DNA from: Desulfosporosinus sp. Sb-LF | GTDB taxonomy: Bacteria; Bacillota; Desulfitobacteriia; Desulfitobacteriales; Desulfitobacteriaceae | Assembly (NCBI RefSeq): GCF_004766055.1 | Contig: NZ_SPQR01000001.1 | Span: 372,001-436,000 of the forward strand | DNA length: 64,000 nucleotides | Direction of reading: 5' to 3' | Part shown: piece by piece, positions 8,075-17,806 of the stretch | How positions within the stretch are numbered: position 1 is the stretch's first letter | Layout of the letters: each line of letters begins with the position of its first letter | Translations under genes and position numbers: made by a program | Notes under the pieces: generated by a model | The model's input: only the letters and a program-made list of their open reading frames with translations | What the model was told of the DNA's origin: nothing | Databases searched by the model: none

Positions 8075-9067
8075 CTAAGTTGTACGATGTAAGATAGAAT
8101 CCGCTAAATCAAGAAGAGCTGATTTGTATGGGCTAGAAGAAAGTTTATCTAAGCTTGCTTTGGCCTTTCTAATGCATTCAGTGGCTGTCGCATGAGCTTG
8201 ATCAAGGCAGCCAGAACAAATGAGAGCCTCATTAATGCTTTGGGTGCCTTGACGTGTAACCTTACGCGTGTTCATAATTTCTCTGAGCCAATTTCCATAA
8301 ATGGGGTTATCGAGAAGATAAAGAATAGGTAGTGTAATATTTCCATTGACGAGATCTGCACCGACAGGTTTGCCTAAAGATTCTGAATCACCACTGAAAT
8401 CAAGGATGTCATCCGTAATTTGATAGGCGTAGCCAATGTTTAGTCCGTATTCTCTCATGAGAGCTACTTCATTTGAAGATGCACCAGCAAGTGAAGCCCC
8501 CGATTGACAGCATGCAGCCAATAGAATGCCTGTTTTCTTGGCAATTCGGTTGAAATATTGTTGCGTGCTAACTGAAATTGAAAATTGCTCATCCGCTTGA
8601 TTCACTTCTCCATCACACATGGCCTGGATAGCTTCGACAAGGTAGTTCATGCTAGCCAGTAGTTGATGGGTAGAAAGAATTTTAAAGGCTTCTGCAAAGA
8701 GGTAATCCCCAGTCAGAATCGCTGCATGGTTACCATAGAGGGAATTTAAGGTTGGTTTTCCACGTCGGGTAGCAGATTCATCAATCACATCATCATGAAC
8801 CAATGAAGCCATATGAATAAGTTCTGTCGCAACAGCTGCTTGGATCATCATGGGGTTTAAAGGGCTAAAACACATCCCGCTATAAAGAGTGAGGAGTGGT
8901 CTAATCCGTTTCCCGCCGGATTGAAACAAATTCATACTGGTTTGTTGAATGAGGCCATCCGCTTTATCAAGCACGATCTGTAACTGATCTTCAACAAAGA
9001 GCAGCTCAGTAAATCGAAGAGTAGGAATCGACGAGTCCGTTGTGTTATAAAGTTGTTGTATGCTCAT
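8075..9067 (-). CDS. Polyprenyl diphosphate synthase (long-chain, trans type)
   Basis: The 330-residue protein has the two aspartate-rich prenyl synthase motifs, LVHDDVIDESATRRG (first) and YQITDDILDFSGD (second), plus GGKRIRPLL. Chain length cannot be read with certainty; the homologues are heptaprenyl or octaprenyl synthases that feed menaquinone and, in Bacillus, the curcumene pathway. The convergent YtpB-like gene next to it makes a C35 product plausible. No small HepS-type partner subunit is seen here. Confidence 0.92.
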   Translation of the reverse strand: MSIQQLYNTTDSSIPTLRFTELLFVEDQLQIVLDKADGLIQQTSMNLFQSGGKRIRPLLTLYSGMCFSPLNPMMIQAAVATELIHMASLVHDDVIDESATRRGKPTLNSLYGNHAAILTGDYLFAEAFKILSTHQLLASMNYLVEAIQAMCDGEVNQADEQFSISVSTQQYFNRIAKKTGILLAACCQSGASLAGASSNEVALMREYGLNIGYAYQITDDILDFSGDSESLGKPVGADLVNGNITLPILYLLDNPIYGNWLREIMNTRKVTRQGTQSINEALICSGCLDQAHATATECIRKAKASLDKLSSSPYKSALLDLADSILHRTT

Positions 9068-9236
9068 AGCATCCGCCTCTGCCCTCTATCTAGAATTACA
9101 AATTGCCTTTATATTATGTCGCAAAGGTAAAGATAGGATACCTATAGGAAAAAATATTTCCAACAAGTAAAAGAATTGAGTAAGAATCATTCAGTGGGGA
9201 AATCTAACAATAATAAACGTAGAGGAGGGAATTTAA

Positions 9237-9443
9237 ATGAGTAATGAAAATGATAAAGAACATGCATCACAATTAAATCGCCAACCATGGGAACCAGCCG
9301 GGGTTGTGAGTGTTGTTCAGGATGACACAACCCCGAATTACGGTAAAAATGGGCGCAAGAATGCAAAGGGTGGAATGCTTACCTTAGAGATTGATGAAAT
9401 ATTCCACAATAAAGGGATCATGGAAGGAACTCAAATAGAATAG
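9237..9443 (+). CDS. Hypothetical 68-residue protein
   Basis: AGAGGAGGGAATTTAA lies just ahead of the ATG, and a good terminator follows, so this is a real single gene. The protein is polar, with RQPWEPAGVVSVVQDDTTPNYG near the start and KNAKGGMLTLEIDEIFHNKG in the second half. No domain, signal or membrane segment is recognised. Confidence 0.65.
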   Translation: MSNENDKEHASQLNRQPWEPAGVVSVVQDDTTPNYGKNGRKNAKGGMLTLEIDEIFHNKGIMEGTQIE

Positions 9444-9470
9444 ATTTAAACTCAAATAAACTAGAGACAA

Positions 9471-9509
9471 TAAAAGCGAAGCCCTATTTAAAAAGGGCCT
9501 CGCTTTTAT
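9471..9509 (+). terminator. Terminator after the 68-residue gene
   Basis: AAAAGCGAAGCCCT and AGGGCCTCGCTTTTA form a long stem with a T-run. Confidence 0.88.
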
Positions 9510-9637
9510 TGATTTAATTAATATATAGATCGTTAATTGGCAGAAAGTTATCGAAGATATGGGTGGCATGTTGTATCAAGCAATGGGTATTAGCATTAGG
9601 TATAGGTGGTAGACTAAATATAGAGGTGAAGGAGTAA

Positions 9638-9757
9638 ATGGCTAAATATAGCGTGTGGAAGGATCTAATCAAACCAACCATAATTGCATACATACTTGCG
9701 TGTGCAATCCCCGCCGGGATAGCTGGTGTTTATTATATATATAGTACATATTTCTAA
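9638..9757 (+). CDS. 39-residue single-helix membrane peptide
   Basis: The frame has a strong SD (AGGTGAAGGAG) three bases ahead of the ATG. The product begins MAKYSVWKDLIKP, continues as one membrane segment (TIIAYILACAIPAGIAG) and ends YYIYSTYF. Function unknown. It ends 20 bases before the stop of the convergent MFS gene. Confidence 0.6.
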   Translation: MAKYSVWKDLIKPTIIAYILACAIPAGIAGVYYIYSTYF

Positions 9758-9776
9758 AGCTGGCTTTCGTAAAAGT

Positions 9777-11045
9777 TTAATGTTCATAGTCGCAGGTTTT
9801 GACTTTGGCCCTTCCTTTAGCTTTAATCATAAATAAGAGCATTAATAAGGCAGTCAAACTAATGGCTGATACTCCACTCAATAAAAACGATGTATCAGCT
9901 CCGAATTTATCAGCGGTAAAACCAGCAAACATATTGCCAATTGGAGTCGCACCAGCAAACACCAAGGAATAGACGCTCATGACTCTTCCTCTGTATTCAT
10001 CAATGGCCGTGATCTGAAGAGTGGAATTTGCAGTTGTGCTGAACCATATATTAAATAGCCCAGTAACGACTAATAAGATTGCAGTATAATAATAAGACTT
10101 AGTAAAACTAACTAATATAAGCATGATGGAGACCATCACTACACTTCCTATTAAAACCTTGGCTTTAGGTCCAGATTTACTTTTCACGGATACCATTAAT
10201 GCGCCGAATAATGATCCTAATCCCAAGGCTGACATTAAGACCCCATAGACCTTTTCTCCTAGATGAAGCACATTTTTAGTGAACACAGGAATTAAAATAT
10301 TAAAATTAAAGATGAAGATACCTACAATTAAAACCATCAAAATTGTCTGAAGTAGGGACTGTTCTCCAGCAATATACTTTAAGCCGTCTTTGATCTCTTG
10401 AAGCACGTTGTTCGAACCCCTTTTTCTTACATAGGGGGTTATCTTAATTTTAATTAGACTGACTAATACAGCCAGAAAGCTAAATCCATTTAATAGAAAA
10501 CACCAACCTGCACCAAAAGACGCCATGACTAAGGCACCAATTGCAGGTCCTACTATTCTAGCTAGGTTAAAGGTAGCAGAGTTCAGGGCAATGGCATTCA
10601 TTAAATCCTTTTTGCCGGCCATTTCAATGGTAAATGACTGTCTTGTAGGCAGGTCAATGGTATTGCAAAAGCCCAAGATTAATGCCAACGTAAGAACATA
10701 TCCATATCTTACTGTATGGGTAAAGACAAGTGCAGATAATGTAAAGGCTAAGATCATCGAAGTGAATTGAGATATTAAAAGTATTTGTCGTTTGGGGTAT
10801 CTGTCAATTACCACACCCGCAAACAATGAGAAGAGAGTGAGTGGTAAAAATTGAACCGCTCCTAGTAAACCTAATAGGAATGGAGACCCAGTTAGTGAAA
10901 AAACGAGCCATGTCTGCCCTATGCTTTGCATCCAGGTTCCTATCAAGGAAACACATTGTCCGAACCAAAAAATTCGGAAATTATCATGGCTTAAAGCAGG
11001 AAAACTTTGTCTGATTATATTTCTGGAAACTTTAAAGATATTCAT
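9777..11045 (-). CDS. MFS exporter (MFS_3, EntS-like)
   Basis: The 422-residue protein has twelve predicted membrane helices and the MFS_3 start pattern NFRIFWFGQCVSLIGTWMQ, followed by GAVQFLPLTLFSLFAGVVIDRYPKR, a motif A variant. The family exports siderophores, drugs or other small molecules; the substrate is not deducible. The ATG at 11045 has AAAAGGTG ahead. The promoter region carries a tandem 13-bp repeat that may bind a regulator. Confidence 0.88.
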   Translation of the reverse strand: MNIFKVSRNIIRQSFPALSHDNFRIFWFGQCVSLIGTWMQSIGQTWLVFSLTGSPFLLGLLGAVQFLPLTLFSLFAGVVIDRYPKRQILLISQFTSMILAFTLSALVFTHTVRYGYVLTLALILGFCNTIDLPTRQSFTIEMAGKKDLMNAIALNSATFNLARIVGPAIGALVMASFGAGWCFLLNGFSFLAVLVSLIKIKITPYVRKRGSNNVLQEIKDGLKYIAGEQSLLQTILMVLIVGIFIFNFNILIPVFTKNVLHLGEKVYGVLMSALGLGSLFGALMVSVKSKSGPKAKVLIGSVVMVSIMLILVSFTKSYYYTAILLVVTGLFNIWFSTTANSTLQITAIDEYRGRVMSVYSLVFAGATPIGNMFAGFTADKFGADTSFLLSGVSAISLTALLMLLFMIKAKGRAKVKTCDYEH

Positions 11046-11098
11046 TGTAAACACCTTTTCATGTTGTTTGTCTTAAGTGGCTCAATAATTATAACATA

Positions 11099-11124
11099 TT
11101 AACGAAACACTTTAACGAAACACT
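11099..11124 (-). promoter_or_regulatory. Tandem 13-bp direct repeat upstream of the MFS exporter
   Basis: TTAACGAAACACT occurs twice in perfect tandem (11099-11111 and 11112-11124), about 55 bases ahead of the MFS start. A TATAAT-like box on the minus strand (TTATAATTA, about 11086-11094) lies between repeat and gene. A direct-repeat operator is likely; no regulator gene is adjacent. Confidence 0.45.
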
Positions 11125-11266
11125 ATATAAATAGCAAAATCATTCCATAAATTGTCTATTATAATAATGGTAAGTAATTTGAAACCAAAGAATATACTTT
11201 TATAGATCTTCTCTTCCTGATAGAATGTAGAAGTATCTAAAACAAATGAGTAAAGGATTGAAATAA

Positions 11267-11830
11267 ATGAATGTGATGATTTTTACATGTAGCCCCAATA
11301 TTGACGGGTTAACTGCAGCTTGTGGTAATGCCGCCAAAATTGGAGCAGAAGAGGCTGGAGCAAAAGTGGTTATGGTGAACCTCAATCGGCAACGGATCGG
11401 TCGGTGCCTCGCCTGTAGCAACGGATGGGGAACTTGTCGTGAAGAACATGTGTGTCAAGTAAAAGATGATTTTCAAGAATTACATGCGTCAATAGCTAAT
11501 ATCGATGCCTTTGTGATGATAACTCCAGTTTATTGGGGAGAAATGAGTGAATCGGCTAAAGCATTTTCTGACCGGATTCGACGGTGTGAGGCCCTAAAAA
11601 AAGATCAATCTTTCTTCGAAGGAAAGCCAGTCATTTCGGTAGCTGCAGCGGGCGGTAGCGGCAATGGATTAACTACTTGCCTTACCTCTATGGAAAGATT
11701 CTTAACCCATGTTAAAGCTGAGAAGTTCGACTTCATAGGGATTACTCAAAAAAACCGAGTGTATAAACTTCATGCCATTCAGGAAGCTGCGAGAGCGATA
11801 GGGGGCCTTTCGCCTCGAAAAGGCGAGTAA
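11267..11830 (+). CDS. NAD(P)H-dependent FMN reductase / flavodoxin-like protein
   Basis: The 187-residue protein has the flavodoxin-like start VMIFTCSPNIDGLTAACGNA (FMN phosphate loop), a cysteine-rich patch GRCLACSNGWGTCREEHVC, and the loop ITPVYWGEMSESAKAF. The cysteines resemble those of iron-sulfur flavoproteins or NADPH-dependent FMN reductases of anaerobes. It is probably cytosolic; the electron acceptor is unknown. A terminator follows, so it is a single gene. Confidence 0.85.
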   Translation: MNVMIFTCSPNIDGLTAACGNAAKIGAEEAGAKVVMVNLNRQRIGRCLACSNGWGTCREEHVCQVKDDFQELHASIANIDAFVMITPVYWGEMSESAKAFSDRIRRCEALKKDQSFFEGKPVISVAAAGGSGNGLTTCLTSMERFLTHVKAEKFDFIGITQKNRVYKLHAIQEAARAIGGLSPRKGE

Positions 11831-11871
11831 TAGTTAGAAACTTGACGGTATATTTGCTATTAAGTGAAAGA

Positions 11872-11914
11872 AAGCCAACAACAAGCCTTTAGGACTCGTC
11901 GTTGGCTTTTTTTC
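11872..11914 (+). terminator. Terminator after the flavodoxin-like gene
   Basis: AAAGCCAAC pairs with GTTGGCTTT across a longer loop, followed by a T-run. Confidence 0.75.
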
Positions 11915-12281
11915 ATATAAGATGAGTTATTTTGTTAATATGTTTGGCAAAAACCGTAACCGGCCATTAAACATTATTATGGATAATTATCTGTATTTTA
12001 TGAAGGAATAGGTTACAGAATAGACAATGTTGTTAATCTTTGTGCATTCATGCACATTCCAAAGAAATGGTAATTGTTTTTCGATTACAAAATCTGTGTA
12101 ATTATGACAATTAAGTTCAGATTGCATAAGTTTATGTATAGTATAAATTGATTATGGTCATATTGACTTCTAATAGTCCTAATGCTAATCTACATGTATT
12201 AAGGTAGCTGTTCATCAGTAATGAGTTTAACAAATTCATTGGGCCTGGAGCACCGAAAACAATTTATGGGAGGGTTGACTG
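11915..12281 (+). promoter_or_regulatory. Leader region of the carbonic anhydrase gene with a 16-bp palindrome
   Basis: This 367-base stretch has no gene. It contains a perfect palindrome TGTGCATTCATGCACA at 12041-12056 and AT-rich promoter-like sequence around 12115-12150 (TTGCAT, TATAGTATAAAT). The palindrome may be an operator. GGGAGGG ahead of 12282 is the RBS. Confidence 0.35.
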
Positions 12282-12917
12282 ATGGACAATTTAGTGGCAG
12301 GACTCATTAAATTTAGAACACAAGATTATGAAGAACATAAAAATCTATTTTGTAGATTGAAAAGACGACAAGAACCACATACATTATTCATCGCATGTTC
12401 TGATTCACGTGTTGTACCAGAATTAATTACGAAATCGTTACCAGGGGAATTGTTCGTCGTTAGAAATATTGCCAATATCGTACCAATGTATGGAATAGCA
12501 CATGAACATATAGATGCAACTTCAGCGACTACTGCAGCCATTGAATACGCAGTAAAGGTTTTAAAAGTAAAAAATATAATTATTTGCGGTCACTCTAATT
12601 GTGGAGGTTGTTCATCGATCTATTTACCCCATGAAGTTCTTGATGAAATTCCCTCTGTGAAGAAATGGTTAGAACTAGCCGAGAATGTTAAAACAAGGGT
12701 TATGCAAGAACTGAAAGTCAACGATTTGGAAATGAGAGAATGGCTTACAGAACAAGTGAATATCGTTGAGCAGATAAAACATTTGTTAACTTATCCCTTT
12801 ATTGAAGAAAAGTATAACAATAAAGAGATTGATATTATGGGTATGTATTACACAATTGAAACTGGAGAAGTGTTCATTTACAACGCCCAAAAAGGAGTAT
12901 TTCAGTTAGCAAATTAA
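12282..12917 (+). CDS. Beta-class carbonic anhydrase
   Basis: The enzyme interconverts CO2 and bicarbonate. The 211-residue protein shows the beta-class zinc ligands: the cysteine in FIACSDSRVVPE with its Asp-Arg pair, then the histidine and cysteine of ICGHSNCGGC. Length fits the family. It is a single gene ending in a terminator. In an anaerobe it may support bicarbonate supply or pH balance. Confidence 0.95.
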   Translation: MDNLVAGLIKFRTQDYEEHKNLFCRLKRRQEPHTLFIACSDSRVVPELITKSLPGELFVVRNIANIVPMYGIAHEHIDATSATTAAIEYAVKVLKVKNIIICGHSNCGGCSSIYLPHEVLDEIPSVKKWLELAENVKTRVMQELKVNDLEMREWLTEQVNIVEQIKHLLTYPFIEEKYNNKEIDIMGMYYTIETGEVFIYNAQKGVFQLAN

Positions 12918-12954
12918 AATCGGTGGATAGATTAGCAACGAATAATAAGATAGT

Positions 12955-12991
12955 AAAGCCATCACTTAAACGGTGATGGCTTTTAGTTTTT
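12955..12991 (+). terminator. Terminator after the carbonic anhydrase gene
   Basis: AAAGCCATCAC pairs with GTGATGGCTTT, followed by TAGTTTTT. Confidence 0.9.
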
Positions 12992-13157
12992 GCTGAATAC
13001 CAATATTTGCATAGAATCTATCAGATATTAGCAATTGAATACATAATATGAACCCTTAAATCAAATATTAAACAAGGTTGCGGGACAACGATTAAATGGA
13101 GGTGACAAGCGTTCACTAGATTATAAAGCTACATTGAAATACTAAGGAGGAAAGTAA

Positions 13158-14510
13158 ATGGCTAATACAAAACATACAGTTGCACCGGTCGATGAGATGA
13201 TGCCTGCCGGAAAACTCTTCATTTATGGATTACAACATGTTTTGGCAATGTATGCTGGAGCGGTTGCAGTGCCTCTAATTATTGCGGGAGCAGCCGGTCT
13301 CTCGAAATCACAAACAGCTTTTCTAATTAATGCTGACTTATTTACCTGTGGTCTGGCGACATTACTCCAAACTCTCGGTCTTTGGAAAATTGGTATTAAG
13401 ATACCCGTTATTCAAGGGGTCACTTTTGCCGCGGTAACACCCATGATCATGATTGCCAAGACGGGTGGTATGCCCACGATTTTTGGATCGGTTATTGTGG
13501 CAGGATTGGTTACGTTCTTGTTAGCTCCTTTCTTTAGTAAATTGGTGCGTTTTTTTCCACCTATTGTTACGGGCAGTGTTATCACAGTTATCGGTATTTC
13601 TCTCTTGCCAGTTGGTATTGCCTGGGCAGCGGGAGGCGTGGGGAATAAGAACTATGGTTCTTTAACATTCCTAGCGGTTGCAGGGATTGTGCTTTTAACC
13701 ATTCTCTGTATTAATAAATATTTTGAGGGTTTTGTCGCTCATATTTCAGTTTTGATCGGTTTAGGCGTTGGCCTTATTATTGCTATACCCCTAGGGCTTG
13801 TAAATTTTGCAGGAGTTGCGACAGCCTCATGGATTGGCTTTGATATCCCATTCTCCTTCGGAATTCCTATATTTGATGTCGGTGCGATTGCCGCCATGAT
13901 TATAGTTATGTTGGTGGTTATGGTTGAGTCTACTGGCGATTTTTTGGCCATTGGTGTGATGGTAGAGAAAAAGATCGGCGAGAGAGAGCTTACGGCAGGA
14001 TTACGAGCGGATGGTATAGCAACAATGCTTGGAGGAGTATTTAATGCCTTTCCCTATACGGCGTTTGCACAGAATGTTGGTCTTGTCGGACTAACCGGTG
14101 TCAAGAGTCGATTTGTTGTCGCGACATCCGGTTTGATCCTTGTTGTTATGGGCTTTTTCCCAAAATTGGCTACGATTATTGCCTCCTTACCGAACGCTGT
14201 GCTTGGCGGTGCAGGGATTGCAATGTTCGGAATTGTTGCAGCAAGCGGGATTAGGACGCTCGGTAGTGTGGACTTCGAGAAGAACCCGAACAACATTTTT
14301 ATTGTCGCGATAAGTATTGGGATGGGTGTAATTCCAGTAGTAGATGCAAATTTCTTTCAACTCTTTCCTAACTGGAGCCAGACAATACTACACAGTGGAA
14401 TCACCCTTGGTTCACTTACGGCCATTATCCTCAATGCTTTCTTTAATGGTAGTAAAGGGGCGGGTGAGGTTCAAAAGGAACTAGCCGCTAATGCCGGAAT
14501 AAAGGGGTAA
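13158..14510 (+). CDS. NCS2-family xanthine/uracil permease
   Basis: The 450-residue protein has twelve to fourteen membrane helices and the NCS2 signature QNVGLVGLTGVKSR, where the TG after the spacer is typical of xanthine/purine members such as XanQ. GVTFAAVTPMI in helix 3 and the acidic VVMVESTGDFLAIG in helix 8 also match. It should take up a purine base by proton symport. AAGGAGGAAAG precedes the ATG. No purine riboswitch core was found upstream. Confidence 0.92.
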   Translation: MANTKHTVAPVDEMMPAGKLFIYGLQHVLAMYAGAVAVPLIIAGAAGLSKSQTAFLINADLFTCGLATLLQTLGLWKIGIKIPVIQGVTFAAVTPMIMIAKTGGMPTIFGSVIVAGLVTFLLAPFFSKLVRFFPPIVTGSVITVIGISLLPVGIAWAAGGVGNKNYGSLTFLAVAGIVLLTILCINKYFEGFVAHISVLIGLGVGLIIAIPLGLVNFAGVATASWIGFDIPFSFGIPIFDVGAIAAMIIVMLVVMVESTGDFLAIGVMVEKKIGERELTAGLRADGIATMLGGVFNAFPYTAFAQNVGLVGLTGVKSRFVVATSGLILVVMGFFPKLATIIASLPNAVLGGAGIAMFGIVAASGIRTLGSVDFEKNPNNIFIVAISIGMGVIPVVDANFFQLFPNWSQTILHSGITLGSLTAIILNAFFNGSKGAGEVQKELAANAGIKG

Positions 14511-14565
14511 ATTTAAAAAAGACCCTCAGTGAATCAACAAAATATTATGAAGTACGATGGTTCAG

Positions 14566-14608
14566 ATCCATAAGCAGCGGTTTTCTTAAAAGAAACCGCT
14601 GCTTATTA
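14566..14608 (+). terminator. Hairpin after the permease gene
   Basis: ATAAGCAGCGGTTTTCTT pairs with AAGAAACCGCTGCTTAT. The T-run is weak, so termination is likely but not certain. Confidence 0.65.
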
Positions 14609-14853
14609 GTGTGCCTAAATAATGGCTGCATTTAGATTATTGTCGATTGCGAGGGAAAGATCAAATATTCCAAACAAATATTAATGGAAATACGTTATAA
14701 TATAGAGAAATGCGCAATATATTATGGAGGATTGAATGAATTAGGGAAACAGCTTGATCTGGAATTAAAGACCGTGGACTTCATTATAAGAGGAGTTATA
14801 AGAATATTAATAGAAAGATAATACACCATCAAAAAGCTGGAAGCAGGTGCGAA

Positions 14854-16643
14854 ATGTTTATTCAAAATGAACTTTCATCTTCGAGTGAGAGAGGTAGACA
14901 AATTACTTTGTCAGAGGGATTTGAAAAGTTTAAAGATGTTTTTGATAATTCCTCTGACATAGTTAAGATAGTTGCCTTTGATGGTCGAATCCAATATATA
15001 AACGCTGAATTGCCAACATATCTGGGATAAATAAAGATAGCCTCTTAGACCAAATGGCACAAAACATTATCCAAGAATATGTTCATCCTAATGATAAACA
15101 TATAACCCTCCAAGAAATCAGCACTGTGACAAAAGGACAATGTTTTAGTAGGTTTGAGAACCGTTATCGCATACATGACGGGTCTTATATAAGGCTATCT
15201 TGGATGCTTATCCCATTTGCGAATAATAAATTGTATTATGCAGTTGGTCGTGAGACAAACAAAGAGAAAATTTTAAAAGAAAAGCAAAAGAGATCATCTT
15301 TAATGATCGAAAGTGTATACGATAATATTTCCGATTGCTTTTATACCTTAGACGATCAATGGAGATTTATCTATGTTAATAAGTCTGCTGCGATTGCTTT
15401 TTCTAAGGTTACAGACCAAAATGTTATCGGGAAAAATTACTGGGATATATTTCCGGGAAAAGATGATTTCTTCTTTTTGAAGTTGTTAGAAGCTTCACTT
15501 TCGCAAAAACATGTGCAATTCGAAGCCGTGTCTATTTTCACACAGGGGTGGGTGAAGGTAAACGTTTATCCGTCCTCCGAATGTGTTTCAGTTTATTTTC
15601 GAGATATTTCTGAACAGAAGAAATATGAGAAATCTTTAGAAGCTGAGCGAAACCGCCTTTATGCTTTGATTAACGGATTACCGGGATTGGTCTATCTTCG
15701 GACAGGCGAAGGGAATGTTATTTTTGCAAATCATAATTTTATAGAGGCTCATGGTGAACCAGATAATCAAAAGTGTTACTCGATACTTTTTAATAAGGAT
15801 GCACCTTGTAGTCATTGTCAAACTCAATTAACTTCAAAAACAGACATGTTAAATCAATGGCAGTGTGTCGTTAAGGATACTATTTATGAAGTGTTTGAGC
15901 ACTCTTTTTATGATTCGGATGGCACACGGTTATTTCTGATGCAACTACTTGATGTTACCAAAAGAACAATAGCCGAAGAGGAAATAGCACGATTAGACCG
16001 ATTAAATCTTGTAGGTGAATTGGCGGCTAGTATCGCACATGAAGTACGTAACCCGATGACCACAGTACGAGGTTTCTTACAGATCTTAAAAAGTAGAAAT
16101 ACTTCACACGAAAACGAGGACTATTTTGACTTGATGATCAGTGAATTAGACCGGGCTAACAGTATTCTTACTGAGTTCTTATCACTTTCAAAAACAAAAA
16201 CAGGATTATATTCGGACGTAAGACTTAACAAATTAGTTAAATCATTGTATCCGTTGATACTATCAGATGCATTGAACCAAGATAAGCAAGTGTTGTTGGT
16301 AGTTGATGAAGTCGCTGAATTGACCATGATAGAGAGAGAAATTAGACAATTGATTCTGAACCTTACAAGAAATGGATTAGAAGCGATGTCTTCTGGGGGT
16401 ATACTCAAAATAATGACCTATATGGAGTCAAACAGTATAGTCCTTGCTGTACAGGATCAAGGTACAGGTATTAGCAATGATCTTATTGCAAGAATAGGAA
16501 CGCCTTTTTTGACAACCAAGGAAAGCGGTACTGGTTTGGGATTGGCAACGTGTTACAATATTGCTGAACGACATAATGCAAAGATCGATGTAGAATCTTC
16601 CCCTTCGGGTACGACTTTTTATGTTAGATTTAATATACATTAG
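14854..16643 (+). pseudogene. PAS sensor histidine kinase interrupted by a frameshift
   Basis: A first frame (14854-15030, MFIQNELSSSSERGRQITLS) runs into the N-terminal part of a PAS domain and ends YINAELPTYLG then stop. In the next frame the same DNA reads ANISGINKDSLLDQMAQ and continues without a break to 16643. A single missing base near 15010 therefore splits a kinase of about 596 codons. The second part holds another PAS domain, the H-box IAHEVRNPMTTVRGFLQ and the ATPase boxes NLTRNGLEAM, DQGTGI and GTGLGLATCYN. An independent start at 15054 would give a 529-residue kinase lacking half of the first PAS domain. Its kinase core closely resembles the intact kinase at 21.9 kb. Confidence 0.85.
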
Positions 16644-16646
16644 GAA

Positions 16647-16678
16647 AAAGAAGAACGCTTATTCAGCGTCCTTCTTGA
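16647..16678. terminator. Convergent terminator hairpin
   Basis: AAGAAGAACGC pairs with GCGTCCTTCTT between the kinase and the minus-strand small gene. Confidence 0.6.
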
Positions 16679-16871
16679 ACGTTTGTTCTTCATTATTCTT
16701 CCAAAACGCGCCATCGGGCCCTAAAGCCTCGGTGCTAAGTATTACCATTTCCCCTTCACGGAGTGCAGTGTCAAAGAATTGTTCGATGGTAATATCTAAT
16801 TTCGTGCATACATAATTAAGACGTTTACGTTCTTCATCTGAGACTGGGATAACAAGATATTGCGTCTTCAA
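16659..16871 (-). CDS. Hypothetical 70-residue protein
   Basis: The product begins MKTQYLVIPVSDEERKRLNY and contains LDITIEQFFDTALREGEM. The pattern looks like a small ribbon-helix-helix or antitoxin-like fold, but no partner toxin gene is seen. AGAGGTGATTTTT lies ahead of the ATG. Confidence 0.55.
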   Translation of the reverse strand: MKTQYLVIPVSDEERKRLNYVCTKLDITIEQFFDTALREGEMVILSTEALGPDGAFWKNNEEQTFKKDAE

Positions 16872-16979
16872 AAAATCACCTCTAAAACATTAGATTCGCT
16901 TTAACTATTAAAAAACCTTCTGGAATTCGAAGATAATTTGATTAGATTTCTTTTTTGTTGACACTCTTCAAGAAAAGAG

Positions 16980-17012
16980 TAAGGCCTTAGCAATTAATTG
17001 CTAGGGCCTTCT
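16980..17012 (-). terminator. Terminator hairpin after the zinc-ribbon gene
   Basis: AAGGCCTTAGCAATT and AATTGCTAGGGCCTT form a near-perfect stem at the 3' end of the minus-strand gene. Confidence 0.7.
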
Positions 17013-17224
17013 TGCATTTTAATTAGTTCACAATACTTACTACTCTTAAAACACTTTGGGCAAATCATGCAGCTCTCATCTTTCAATTGCATTTCTCTCA
17101 GTGTAAACCGTAGATAAGTCAGTCCTTCAAAGCTTGCAATTGCACCCCATTTGCTAACGTGGGATGATTCGGTACAGACGGGACATTTGAGGGAGATCAT
17201 GTTAAGAGTACAAAAGTCAATCAT
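16994..17224 (-). CDS. Small zinc-ribbon-like protein
   Basis: The 76-residue product has two CxxC pairs, LKCPVCTESS and CMICPKCFKSSKYC, as in zinc ribbons. No further domain is seen. The ATG at 17224 has CGGAGG six bases ahead; longer in-frame starts lack a site. Function unknown. Confidence 0.65.
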   Translation of the reverse strand: MIDFCTLNMISLKCPVCTESSHVSKWGAIASFEGLTYLRFTLREMQLKDESCMICPKCFKSSKYCELIKMQEGPSN

Positions 17225-17806
17225 AGTAATCCTCCGTTCAATCGATTTCGTGAATTTTGGTTTATTATGGGATATTTCCATAAAGAGAAGTAATGTTATT
17301 GACGGCTTCCTATTACATAGAATATTCAGAATTATGTAAAAAAGTGCAAAAAGTAGTTGGTGATCCTTTCTTTTTTTGATCCCTATGTTTAGATCAAGCC
17401 GGGCTTTGGGCGATCGAGAATTCAGACCGCTTATCCTTGCTGCTTATACATGGAGGGGGCGACCTTAACTCGGTTTAAGCAGAACTCGTGATCACCGGAA
17501 ATCAACCAAAGAATGAGTATAATACGGTAGAAGTGGTATTTGGTAGAAAATAGGTAGATTTACATATTCCACAAAAATCGCTTGCCGTACTCATTTGGCT
17601 GGAGCGCTTCTTGATTCCCATCAATAACCTAATGAATGAATTCCTCAAATAAGCTATGATATTTGAGAATAACTATGTCTTGCTTGAATGAAAATATAAA
17701 CGAATTGCTATATATTTCATCGATGAAAGATTACCACTTCTAAATGTTACCCGCTCATGTAGTAAAGGATGTGTAAGAAAGCGTCCAGTAAGGGAGTAGT
17801 AAAACT
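17225..17806. other. Gene-poor region, no supported gene
   Basis: This 580-base stretch has no convincing reading frame. A moderately GC-rich patch (about 17395-17500) looks like decayed coding DNA but matches no family I recognise. Confidence 0.4.

Noticed and set aside
13018-13157. Possible purine riboswitch ahead of the NCS2 permease
   Set aside because: The conserved three-way junction text (TATA...ATATGG...GTTTCTACC) is missing.
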